Part shown: positions 19,301-27,665 of the stretch, piece by piece
How positions within the stretch are numbered: position 1 is the stretch's first letter
Layout: every line of letters starts with the position of its first letter
DNA from: Symsagittifera roscoffensis
Lineage: Eukaryota; Xenacoelomorpha; Acoela; Convolutidae
DNA: 64,000 nucleotides
Assembly (NCBI RefSeq): GCF_963678635.1
Contig: NC_087066.1
Location: forward strand, 58,608,312-58,672,311
Direction of reading: 5' to 3'
Notes under the pieces: generated by a model
What the model saw: only the letters and a program-made list of their open reading frames with translations
What the model was told of the DNA's origin: nothing
Databases searched by the model: none
Translations under genes and position numbers: made by a program

Positions 19301-22300
19301 TTCATTTCTGTGTCACTTAGGACCTTGCTCCCGTATGCTATTGGTCTCAAGACTGTCTTCCCATTCCATTCTTGTTCTTGATGGAGAATCCCAGAAATAG
19401 CGACTACTGACGCATCCGTGTCTAGCACGTACATCCCCTTCTCAGTCGGCATACCCAGTACTGGTGCCTCACACAGTTCTTTCTTTATTCTCTGGAATGA
19501 CTCTTCTGCCGCGTTGTTCCACGTGAACTTCTTGCCCTTATGTCTCATTAATTGTTGCATCGGGTATACCTTGTCCGCATAGCCCTTGATGAATTCTCTA
19601 TAATAATTGGCGAAACCCAGGAAGCTCATCAGCTGGTGCTCCGTCTTCGGTGATTTCCAGGTTAGGACTGCTTCCACGGCGTCTGGATCAGGTCTGATAC
19701 CGTGTTTATCTACGATCCTGCCCAAGTATTTAATCGAGTCCTTGAGTATCTCGCACTTTGATGGTTTACACTTCAGCCCCGATCTTTTCATGCACGCGAA
19801 CACCTCGTCAAGCCTCTCGATGTGGTCTTCTAGTGTTGGCGTTGCTATTACCACGTCGTCCACGTAGCACATTACCAGGTTGCCGTACTTCTTCGTCACG
19901 CCTATCAACGCGTGTGCCATCAGCCGCTGAAACGTGGCTGTTGAATTGCAGAGTCCAAACGGCATCCGTTTCCATTGAAACAGACCCAACTCGCAGGCGA
20001 ACCCTGTCTTGTCCCTGTCTTGCTTCCTTAATGGTACCTGCCAAAAGGCCGAGCCTAAATCAAGAGTCGTAAAAAATTTCGCATCACCTAACTTCGAGAG
20101 GCTCTCATCAATTCTAGGTATGGGATAGGCATCCTTCACCGTGACGGAGTTCAGGTATCGAAAGTCACAACAAAACCTTAACTGGTCGCCTTTCTTTTTG
20201 GCCATCACTACTCCACACGCCCACGGTGACTTGGATGGTTCTATCATGTCATACTCTAGTAACGTTTCGATTTCTTTTCTACACGCGTCTGATTTGTGTG
20301 GGGTCATGCGCCTCGCCCCCTCCCTGTGTGGTACCGCGTTTTCCTCAAGTTCTATTTCATGTTCAACAAAATTACAACACCCGATATCCGCCTTATGCCT
20401 TGAAAAAACCTCCTCGTTCCGCTCTAGTACGTCCTTGATAGCTTCGAGCTGTTCATCTTTCAGTTTGCCCCTTAAATGTTCAATCTCCGGCAGAACCGGT
20501 TTATCAGTTTGCATTTCATCTGGTGTGGGTCTTTCTGGAAAGTTCGAACAGCTCGAAAGCCCATCGTCCGTTTCTGACTTAAGTGACTTGATAAGACCTG
20601 AAGAATCTTTTATTCTCTGCAATCGTCTCAAGATACAAATTTTGTCCCTGTGGTTGGGACAATCAACAACTTCATTTTGTTTTGAGTTTTCAATTGTTTC
20701 ATATCGAGTTTTAACCGGTAAAGCATATCCCAGCTTCCTCCCTCTCTGTATCGTGATCGGTATATCAAGGGTATTCAACAAGACACTGACGCAGAGGCCG
20801 CTCTTCGTTATCGAAAATGATCTTCCTAAAACAGCAGCGCTTTGACTATTAGGATTTGGAACTATACACACTTGCTTGTTGTCACTTAGTTCATTATAAT
20901 TTTTCATCCTCAAGCTTACGATTGCCGCTTCATTAGCTTTTAACCTCACTCTCCTACTCAAGAATACCGGTGCTTTGTTCTCATTTGCCATTATTAAATT
21001 TACCGGTTTGATTGCGTACCTCCTATCCGGGTTCCGTATCTTGAACATTGCATTATTTAGATCTATCGTTACGTCGAAATTCCTGATGAAGTCTCTGCCC
21101 AAAATCAATTGGTCAGATTCATCTAGGTTTTCTACCACGATGAAGCTCATCCACAGGTTACGTTCCCCCAAATTAAGGGCTATTATCGGCGTCCTGCCCA
21201 GCACCCGTAGGGCCCCTTTGTTTGCAGCTGACAGCCGTATTCTCGAGTCTATCAAGTCACCTTTGTCAAAGCCCATCTTTTCCCATGTTTCGATTGGTAT
21301 GACGCTCAAGACTGCTCCCGTGTCAAGTAATCCACGCAACTGAGTCTTTTTGCCATTTATGTCTAGCACGTGCCCTGTCACGTCTGCTTCCGTCCCGATG
21401 TGCATTGCATCTTCTTCAAGCATGGCACAGTGTCCGATCGATCTTACTTTCAACTCTTCTTTCCCTACATAGATTTGTCCAATTAGGTCTTCGTCGCATG
21501 TTATCATCGTCTTGGTATAGATGTTGATTCCATCTATATTTAGCATCACCTCGTGCGGACCATAAGCTTCAGTGTACCTATTATCAACACGTACCGACTT
21601 GCTGCCCCCTCTCGTGAGTAGTGCTCTGAGCGCTCTAGAAGTCGTTTGTGGACTTATTCCACTCAAGTAGTCTGCATACACGTCAATGTGCATTATCGTC
21701 TGGTCGCTTGGCTCGCTCAAGTTTCTGGTTACTTCGTGGCCGCCCACTGTGATTATCGACATTATTCTTGCTCCGATTTTCGATATTCCAAAAGGTTTAC
21801 CTGTCACCATTTTCACGGTGTTACAATTCCCGTTCTTTGTTGAGCCCGTTCTAGCCTCTGGTACTGAGTTCGATCCGGTTAATGCTTCGTTAAAATTCTG
21901 TCTTTCGATCTCCAACTTTAGTCGTTGCTCTATTTCTTTCGCAGCCAGATCTTGTTTCACTTTGGCAATTGCTTCCGTCGCCGCTTTCTCATAATTTATC
22001 TCTAGAGAGCTCCCGGCCGCGGACTCTAACGTACCGCTAACATGTGTTACAGCTTTCACTGTCTTCGTCGGCAATTCGGTGTTTGGTGCTCCTAAGTTCC
22101 TAGATTCAAACTCGTTTTGCCTGTTCCGCTGATTCTGCACCGCCGCTAATGCCAACTTATGTTTGGGGTGATTCTGGTCCTTGACCGCTTCCCAGAACAA
22201 GGGACAATCCATTCTGAAGTGCCCCTCCTGGTTACAGAAGAAGCATCTGGCGCCTATCTTGATGATTAAGCCATTATAGTACTCGTGTTCCTCCATCTGG

Positions 22301-24291
22301 CTCATATCCTCTTCATCCGGTGCATAACCTAGGCTCTTCATGCCTTGTTTGTACGTTGTGCAGTCAGCCACATGATGATCTGCTGACCCGCAGTTCGCGC
22401 ATGATCTGCGCTTGTCCATATCATCTCTAGGTTTGTACCATGATGACCTCTGGGGTTGGCTTCCCCCTTGCGTGTTCCTGTTTTCAGAATATGAGTACTT
22501 CTTAGGTTTCATCAGCATGTATTCTCTTGATTTCTGTCTCATTTCTTCTGGGGTGGGTGCGCTGTCCTTCGACAATGTGTAGTATGTTGCTAACATTGTC
22601 CTTAAGTCATCACTTTTCACCCCATCGATGAACTTCGAGGCAATGCTAAAGTTCCGTCTATTTGTCGACTCCTCTGGGTCACTCCTCCTTCTCAAGCTCT
22701 CGAGGTCATCTAGGAACCGATCTATTGACTCGTCGTCCCTCTGCCTTCTCTTTTCAAATCGCATTATCGCTTGGTGACCCTTCATGCCTGACCCGAATCG
22801 ATTCAGCAATATCTCGAAGATCTTGTCCGCGGTGTCGCGTTCTTCCTCCTTCTTTGCGACCACGCATTTTAATGCCGTTCCTTCCAAGTTGCTCAGTATG
22901 GCTGTACATGCTTGTCTTTCGTCACTCAAGTTATCTTGTTCTAGATGTAATCTCATCACTTCCACCCAAGTGTCAATGCATCCATCGGAGTCGTCTTTGA
23001 ATTCTTTTGGCTTCTTGAATGTCTTTCTTGTTTTTCCCTCTCTCCTGTCGCTCGAGTCAGTGTTCCTCGTGGCGAAGGCCTCTAGAGTCCTGTTCATCAT
23101 CTCCCAAGTGCTGGCCCATGTCACAGCATCCGGTCCTGTGTTGCTGTTAGCTGTTGCATCTCCCGGACCAGTCGTTGTATTCGACGTTCCATTCTTCATT
23201 ATTGTTTTCGCAGCTGTTGGTGCTATGCTTATCGCATCCCTGGTTAAGGGCAACGGTGTCGATTGCCGTTTGTTCCTTTGTGGTTCTACAAAGTCAACTC
23301 TGGTGCCTTGCGTACGATCCGCTGCCGGTCTTTCTTGTGGAGTAGAACCTCTCAAGATTGCATCCAACTTCGCCTGTATTGCACACGAACTCTCGGCTTG
23401 ACTCTTGCTCATTGTGTCCATTCTCTTTTCCAGGCTCCCTAATTGGCTGTTGACATCATCATATCGGTTCTTCAACTGTTGCATGTCTGTTTTGATGTTC
23501 TTTTCTCGTTCTTCATTGGTGGCTTCTACCTTATCTGACATTTCCTTGAGTCTCTCCTCTGTTGCCTTAGCTAGGTTAAAATAACTGTCTAGATACTCGT
23601 GCTTGTTGTATCTTATCTCCTTTTTTATCACCTCTCTGTCTTCTTCACTGTTCTTAAGTCTTTTGTCGATCTGATTTAATTTCGCCAACAAGTCGCCCAG
23701 CTCAATGGTAGTCTCTTCATGGTCAGCCGTCGGTTTCTCTTCGGCCGTAGCCTCTGCTTTAGCTTGTTCCTCATTCTGGCCGGCTTCTGTCGCTTTCGTG
23801 CTCACTGTACCAAATGTTCGTGCTCTTTCTGTTTTTGGTTCTTCAGTCACGTTTTCTTTCGATTTGAGTCCGACCATCATTGCAAACTTGTCTGTGAAGG
23901 ATGTCTTTTTCACTTGAGAGTCGTTTTTCACAGTCTCTCGGGTATTGCCTGTTGTGTCTTCCAATGCGTCTATTCGTGAAAACTCCACGGTTTTTGGACT
24001 TTGGTCTTCCACGTGGGGCATCGGTGTGGATTCCGTTGTCCTCTTCTCCACTTCATCTACGCTCTGGTCTGGTGTCTCTAGGTCGATTTCGATTGTGGGC
24101 TCCACCTGTTTTTCCCCCACATCTTCTCGTGTCTTGCTCTCGGTGCCACTTCTCGTACTGACCATGTTAACTGAAAAGTTCTTCTTTGTTTTCTTTGGGC
24201 CTGTTGATGTCGTTCCGCGCAGCGATGAAATATATTTCGTGTTTGATCCACTTGACCTTTTTTCGAGCACCGGTACCCTACTCCGCCTCAT
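16318..24291 (-). CDS. gag-pol: Ty3/Gypsy Gag-Pol polyprotein (2657 aa, one frame)
   Basis: Structural and enzymatic polyprotein of the retrotransposon, uninterrupted. In order: a charged N-terminal region with coiled coil (about 195-310); Gag capsid region (about 385-600); two CCHC zinc knuckles (C631/C634/H639/C644 and C683/C686/H691/C696); retropepsin with LLDTGA (D990) and ILGRDF; reverse transcriptase (about 1290-1530) with YVDD (D1478, D1479); RNase H (D1624, E1671, D1696 and a late D1739); a roughly 300-aa acidic spacer; integrase with HHCC (H2166, H2171, C2201, C2204), catalytic D2232, D2291, E2327, and a GPF module (WRGPF, about 2466). An acidic tail of 150 residues follows. No frameshift separates gag from pol. 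Either the first Met or Met43 (MVSTRSG) could start translation. Catalytic residues all appear present, so the protein should be active. Confidence 0.95.
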   Translation of the reverse strand: MRRSRVPVLEKRSSGSNTKYISSLRGTTSTGPKKTKKNFSVNMVSTRSGTESKTREDVGEKQVEPTIEIDLETPDQSVDEVEKRTTESTPMPHVEDQSPKTVEFSRIDALEDTTGNTRETVKNDSQVKKTSFTDKFAMMVGLKSKENVTEEPKTERARTFGTVSTKATEAGQNEEQAKAEATAEEKPTADHEETTIELGDLLAKLNQIDKRLKNSEEDREVIKKEIRYNKHEYLDSYFNLAKATEERLKEMSDKVEATNEEREKNIKTDMQQLKNRYDDVNSQLGSLEKRMDTMSKSQAESSCAIQAKLDAILRGSTPQERPAADRTQGTRVDFVEPQRNKRQSTPLPLTRDAISIAPTAAKTIMKNGTSNTTTGPGDATANSNTGPDAVTWASTWEMMNRTLEAFATRNTDSSDRREGKTRKTFKKPKEFKDDSDGCIDTWVEVMRLHLEQDNLSDERQACTAILSNLEGTALKCVVAKKEEERDTADKIFEILLNRFGSGMKGHQAIMRFEKRRQRDDESIDRFLDDLESLRRRSDPEESTNRRNFSIASKFIDGVKSDDLRTMLATYYTLSKDSAPTPEEMRQKSREYMLMKPKKYSYSENRNTQGGSQPQRSSWYKPRDDMDKRRSCANCGSADHHVADCTTYKQGMKSLGYAPDEEDMSQMEEHEYYNGLIIKIGARCFFCNQEGHFRMDCPLFWEAVKDQNHPKHKLALAAVQNQRNRQNEFESRNLGAPNTELPTKTVKAVTHVSGTLESAAGSSLEINYEKAATEAIAKVKQDLAAKEIEQRLKLEIERQNFNEALTGSNSVPEARTGSTKNGNCNTVKMVTGKPFGISKIGARIMSIITVGGHEVTRNLSEPSDQTIMHIDVYADYLSGISPQTTSRALRALLTRGGSKSVRVDNRYTEAYGPHEVMLNIDGINIYTKTMITCDEDLIGQIYVGKEELKVRSIGHCAMLEEDAMHIGTEADVTGHVLDINGKKTQLRGLLDTGAVLSVIPIETWEKMGFDKGDLIDSRIRLSAANKGALRVLGRTPIIALNLGERNLWMSFIVVENLDESDQLILGRDFIRNFDVTIDLNNAMFKIRNPDRRYAIKPVNLIMANENKAPVFLSRRVRLKANEAAIVSLRMKNYNELSDNKQVCIVPNPNSQSAAVLGRSFSITKSGLCVSVLLNTLDIPITIQRGRKLGYALPVKTRYETIENSKQNEVVDCPNHRDKICILRRLQRIKDSSGLIKSLKSETDDGLSSCSNFPERPTPDEMQTDKPVLPEIEHLRGKLKDEQLEAIKDVLERNEEVFSRHKADIGCCNFVEHEIELEENAVPHREGARRMTPHKSDACRKEIETLLEYDMIEPSKSPWACGVVMAKKKGDQLRFCCDFRYLNSVTVKDAYPIPRIDESLSKLGDAKFFTTLDLGSAFWQVPLRKQDRDKTGFACELGLFQWKRMPFGLCNSTATFQRLMAHALIGVTKKYGNLVMCYVDDVVIATPTLEDHIERLDEVFACMKRSGLKCKPSKCEILKDSIKYLGRIVDKHGIRPDPDAVEAVLTWKSPKTEHQLMSFLGFANYYREFIKGYADKVYPMQQLMRHKGKKFTWNNAAEESFQRIKKELCEAPVLGMPTEKGMYVLDTDASVVAISGILHQEQEWNGKTVLRPIAYGSKVLSDTEMKYGAPKAEMFAVVTFVEKYRAYLGSEPFKLRVDNRALSWLKTYSMDQSYIGRWIVRLDGYNMIIEHRTRDKHQNADSLSKKTEFYERQEQREADRPEIKDGFSFMDKETYDSLPLTRWLDKSGKPIEDHPELPKEPLEKTILKKSRGIPIGIMLKSKIVRETLKAKGYDLIQVEEGTVRIDEDLMRLLEKLSDDKPVIQGKGQEKPELTILRREETVNNTDVSKGSITDSKEVVRSLVEKIPEKILEQTKVRDKKVTFREEVEHLGLDQESGEWSRFMEEDETGEGKLSGEREEWDEDSDESSEDQDSLCMILAEEKIRQHDRELQTDPSSGTYNLEIQEVRGGEELEKIAVSRKPLRELSCNSNVRTNLVPEDDMKIVKRMICVKLSDDIHNPGEMNGQIMALKEHVKARYRLSDLIRAQKNDKMTSNLSKWIHSGVKEKGELEEDSYKILSQFYKEKRDLLYHTAEGVVACKRRDEEKILHKHNLIILPQLYQTEVLFRSHDQMGHQGIDKVQQRILHRFDWPGMRKACERWVNACLACLQVKDPRKMKFPLKSVESSEFNEVVQIDHQNICMTESGYNQILVIIDHFTKLAEAVPCQTASAEETCDHLITHWISRYGCPMTFQSDNGKAFVGDLTKELMKRSHIAQAHSTTYHPQTNGLVERQNRTLVNMLRVYCSRYMTDWDKYLPQVVGAYNSTQHSTTGISPFMMLTGRERAMPITFFYPEYEGKRTSPQAYVKEAIKRQQELNELCRRNTAQAQMRQRKKYDEKILRAKPYEVGQYVWVFQNVIPPKGTKKLLKKWRGPFMITEVHQQGRFYRLSTGRAAHYESLKPHVPSPEDWCLPKDMEGLEYLVVEPACEVNEKGTREKNDGNENLSLDDNEKIEVESDAGSFVEEDWNDPEQNEVPKWMEPDRPTPPETRTGNRKRTGMRCNRYGDDFLIDKIQPDKLGDELLSAGELEAEEEWQVIDDGGHYPQDDYSTSELETDLEQSEI

Positions 24292-24346
24292 TATTTCTAT
24301 TTACAACTGCTTTTATTTACAATTTTATTATATACACGATTCTATT

Positions 24347-24380
24347 CTAAGAATAAAAAAAAATAATAAAACAAAAAAAA
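24347..24380 (-). promoter_or_regulatory. Candidate splice acceptor before gag
   Basis: The sense strand has a long T-rich tract ending ATTCTTAG (AG at 24348-24347), 55 bases before the gag-pol ATG at 24291. With the donor in the LTR it would remove most of the leader, minisatellite included, from the mRNA. Strong motif; use inferred. Confidence 0.45.
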
Positions 24381-24584
24381 AATTTTTGTGGTAACAAATT
24401 TTGTACAACGTGTTAAAAACCTTGTTGTAGCTCTCTTTCTAAAACCTTTGAAAAATTTCCCTTAATGTGGTCTCAACCGTACCTATTTCGATTTGTCTTA
24501 TTTTGTCTTAAGACACACTTGTTGTAATTTTACTTCAATTTTTATACCGTCCCAAGACTATTCGTCACTATCACAGTACTCTCC

Positions 24585-25236
24585 GCTAGTGTCCTAAGAC
24601 CCTTGTACCAAGGCCACTGTTCCAAGACTACTGTCCCAAGACTAGTGTCCCAAGGCTACTGTCCCAAGACTAGTGTCCCAAGACTAGTGTCCCAAGGGTA
24701 GTGTCCCAAGACCAGTGTCCCAAGGCTAGTGTCCCAAGACTACTGTCCCAAGACTAGTGTCCCAAGGCTAGTGTCCCAAGACTACTGTCCCAAGACTAGT
24801 GTCCCAAGGGTAGTGTCCCAAGACCAGTGTCCCAAGGCTGGTGTCCCAAGACTACTGTCCCAAGGCTAGTGTCCCAAGACTACTGTCCCAAGACCAGTGT
24901 CCCAAGACCAGTGTCCCAAGGCTAGTGTCCCAAGACTAGTGTCCCAAGACCCTTGTCCCAAGACCACTGTCCCAAGGCTAGTGTCCCAAGACTAGTGTCC
25001 CAAGACCCCTGTCCCAAGACCACTGTCCCAAGACCACTGTCCCAAGACCACTGTCCCAAGACCCTGTCCCAAGACCACTGTCCCAAGACCCCTGTCCCAA
25101 GACCCTGTCCCAAGACCACTGTCCCAAGACCACTGTCCCAAGACCCTGTCTAAAGACCACTGTCCCAAGACCCTGTCCCAAGACCACTGTCCCAAGACTG
25201 CTCTGTCCCAAGACTTCTTCGGTACTGTCCCAAGAC
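24585..25236. repeat. 14-bp minisatellite in element leader (about 45 units)
   Basis: Tandem units of the form ACYASTGTCCCAAG (plus strand), about 46 lengths over 650 bp. The positions two to five bases into the unit vary (CTAG, CCAC, CTAC, GTAG), while TGTCCCAAG is nearly constant. A few copies have lost one base (CCCTGTCCCAAG). Because 14 is not a multiple of three, every frame cycles through all phases, which explains the meaningless repetitive frames on both strands. Confidence 0.95.
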
Positions 25237-26059
25237 TCGTCACGGAGTGTCTTCCTCGTTGTAGGGTCTTCTTGAATCACCGTACCTTGTACCACCACTC
25301 AAGCTCTAGTAAAATTTTCCCAAAAACCCTCTCTTAAAAGCCAAATGCTGACCCCCCTCTTCTTTTTGGTTGTTTCTATTTCAATGTAGGTGCGCAGGTA
25401 TCTTGTGATCACCTGTTCGTATAAAACCAAACACAAATCCTCACTAAAATGCAACAAAAATCTAAGTAAGAAAAATAATAAAAACAGAAAAATGAGCCCA
25501 CCTGAAATTCAAAGGTGACCAATGTCTACCTTTCGTCTAAAAAAATGTCTGGTACCTAATTGCCACGCGTTTTCCTCCCCCCACTAGTGATCTTATGGGG
25601 TATCACAAAAGCTGTCTATATCCGGTCCCCCCTACCAAACCAACCAGCGTACCAGTCTTAACTCGAGTTGAATTTTGGATATTCACCTATTATCACCAAC
25701 GCGTGTTATGGCTAATGTAACTAAGTCAACGATGTCGATTAATTAGTTACTCTAGTTTCTCCCCTTTTTACAATTTGCAACCGCTCACCTCTAGCCTAAC
25801 CAGTCCCCCTTCTAACCTCCCCCCTTTCTAGCCCCCCTTCTTAAGCCTAAAAATTACTTTAAGCGCCGGGTGCTAAACCTCTCAAGAGAAAACCGTAGAC
25901 CTGTTTCCAGGCCTGCTCAAGTAAAAACGTTCCTCAAAACTGGGGGATTTCGCTTATCCAATTTTACACTTATCTCCTATAATGTAATGTGGATTCTAAC
26001 GATACCCGTTCTGCCCAACTTGAGAACTCGAGAACTGTCAAATCCTTCTTGGCTGCTTT

Positions 26060-26252
26060 CCCACTCGACTGGTCACCTGTTCCAGTCCAGTCTCCTATTG
26101 GTTCAGCTCAAGTGTTCCTGAACCAGTTTCCCACTCGGCCGGTCACCTCTTCCAGTCGAGTCTCCTATTGGTTCAGCTCAGGTACTCCTGAACAACCCTC
26201 CCACTCGGCTGGTCACCTCTTCCAGTCAAGTTTCCTTGTTGTCCAGCTAAGT
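26060..26252. repeat. 70-bp tandem repeat, three copies, in element leader
   Basis: Copies begin at about 26061, 26131 and 26201 with CCACTCGRCYGGTCACC and continue through TTCCAGTC.AGT.TCC and GGTTCAGCTCA. The third copy diverges near its end. No coding meaning seen. Confidence 0.85.
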
Positions 26253-26716
26253 TCCAAACTATCTGAAAACCCTTGACAACGCCCCACACTCGGGCACTTT
26301 ATTACGGTTACTGGGTTAAATTGCTAGGTTGATCGAAACGATCGAACTTATAAAACAGTATGGGTATACTATTTAATTAATATAAAGGTTTGATCCAACT
26401 GATCTGGTGTCAAAGTCACTGTCTTTTTTCGTTTTATGGTTTTTGTTCCTTTTTCTATTCTTTTTTGGTTTTTTTGTTTTGTTTTTTGTCTTTTTGCTCG
26501 TGTTTTTGTCCCCCTAGTTGCCCCCCTTTACTCGGTTAGCTAAGCCTCGTTCGGAGAGCGTACCAGGAAATTTTCTCGAGTTTTCTTAAAAAGCTATCAC
26601 GGTACAACCGGAAGGTTTGCACGTTCCTGTCGAACCGTACCGCCGGTACTCTAGAATGGGCATTCAGCCCGAAGCTGTCTCAAGTGGGTTCGACTCCGTA
26701 GTCTTGATGTCGTAAA

Positions 26717-26731
26717 CACCCAGGAGCGCCA
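26717..26731 (-). other. Candidate primer-binding site
   Basis: The sense strand reads TGGCGCTCCTGGGTG, beginning 11 bases inside the 5' LTR. It starts with the TGG complementary to a tRNA's 3' CCA. I cannot assign the tRNA from memory. The 11-base gap from the LTR is larger than in many elements but occurs in Ty3/Gypsy. Confidence 0.5.
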
Positions 26732-27085
26732 TAAAAACACTATGTAACATTCGTCTACTGCAGTCACACATGAGGCTTAAGAAAAATAGGCCCTATAACC
26801 ACTGGCTCAAGGGTCAGGGACACTATCTCTTGTGTTTTTCTACCTCAAGAACGGTCGGAGCCAGTTCGGTTCGTTTGTGACATGAGACTACGACCCGTTA
26901 CAGCTTAAAGGCTACTACTAAAATATCCCCCCACTCTAGAATTAGAAACGTCCCCATACTTAGGTCTCTAGATACCCAAAATACATGAACGCCGTTAAAA
27001 ACCGGGTTGGAACAATCCGTTAAGTTGCTTTTTTTATTAGACAGTGGAACTTTGATCCATTTCAGATGGATCAACCTAAAACTCG

Positions 27086-27094
27086 CCTTACCTC
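27086..27094 (-). promoter_or_regulatory. Candidate splice donor in LTR
   Basis: The sense strand reads TTGAG|GTAAGG with GT at 27091-27090, close to the MAG|GTRAGT consensus. It lies downstream of the likely transcription start and upstream of gag, as expected for a major donor. The same site exists in the 3' LTR at 5117. Confidence 0.5.
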
Positions 27095-27419
27095 AACATA
27101 ACAATCATGAAACACACTCTAGAATTTAAATTTGTACTCACATAGTAGCACGCTCAAGAAGTGGGAAATAATCCAGTCGGTAGTTAACTCAAGAATTAAA
27201 TAATGTAACTAAATGAGTCTAATGTTTTATAGTTTTAACAATGAGAACGAGTTTATACTCTAGACAATAGTTTTCTTGTGAACCATTAGGACACTCAAGC
27301 TGTCCACTTTTCCACCGAAGGTTCACTCTAGTCCAGTTCCGAATAATACTCCAGTCGCTATAATCCAATTCGAGGGAATGCTCTCGTCTCTGTCACAGAT
27401 TGGACAGCTCTACTCTCGA

Positions 27420-27428
27420 TTATTATAG
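27420..27428 (-). promoter_or_regulatory. Candidate LTR TATA box
   Basis: The sense strand reads ATCACTATAATAATCG; TATAATAA would place the transcription start about 30 bases downstream near 27390. AT-rich matches are common by chance, so this is tentative. Confidence 0.35.
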
Positions 27429-27660
27429 TGATGGAAATTGCGAATAGCAATTTCCTACTGCTTTTTCTTACAACTTTCCCGCGTGTGCGACTCAATTGTT
27501 CTGAAATTGTTCTGACTTCTTTTTCTGATTTTCAGTTCTCGCGAGAAAATCGTGCATGACAGGTTCCATTCGAAATTTTGAAAAATTAAATTTCACTCCA
27601 AAATCAAGTGTTTTTTTGCTCCTCTCAAGGTCAAACTTCCAAATATGACCGACTGGCACA

Positions 27661-27665
27661 TCTCT
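27661..27665. repeat. Candidate target-site duplication, right copy
   Basis: TCTCT directly after the LTR, one mismatch from TGTCT at 4764-4768. Confidence 0.35.

Larger units (their letters stand above)
24381..26716 (-). other. Element 5' leader
   Basis: About 2.3 kb between the primer-binding site and gag. It holds the 14-bp minisatellite and the 70-bp triplicate (listed separately) and AT-rich filler. No long frame besides the phase-shifted frames produced by the minisatellite. In a genomic RNA this would be an unusually long leader and may hold packaging signals. Confidence 0.65.
4769..27660 (-). mobile_element. Giant Ty3/Gypsy LTR retrotransposon, 22.9 kb, apparently intact
   Basis: A complete LTR element lying in intron 3 of the receptor gene, in the same transcriptional orientation. 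Seen: two 918-bp direct repeats starting TG and ending CA, differing at about seven bases with no indel; a candidate primer-binding site inside the 5' LTR; a short purine tract before the 3' LTR; and three long open reading frames on the minus strand (2657, about 265 and 2959 aa). Domain order protease-RT-RNase H-integrase with a GPF module and HPQTNGLVERQN integrase motif is that of Ty3/Gypsy (Metaviridae). Most such elements are roughly 5-10 kb; the excess here is the giant third ORF and a long leader. Base composition is clearly richer in G+C than the surrounding host DNA. Near-identical LTRs and open frames indicate a recent insertion. Confidence 0.96.
26743..27660 (-). repeat. 5' LTR (918 bp)
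   Basis: Direct repeat of 4769-5686. It contains a TATA-like sequence near 27420-27428, an AATAAA at 27033-27038 and a splice-donor consensus at 27091. A 9-bp perfect hairpin (GGAAATTGC...GCAATTTCC, about 27432-27454) lies just upstream of the TATA-like site. It is the 5' LTR because coding is on the minus strand. Confidence 0.96.

Noticed and set aside
24922-25298. Open frames coding for repeated VLGQWSWD / SQDHCPKT peptides
   Set aside because: They are produced by the 14-bp minisatellite, whose length cycles all frames. The same peptides appear on both strands and in several frames.
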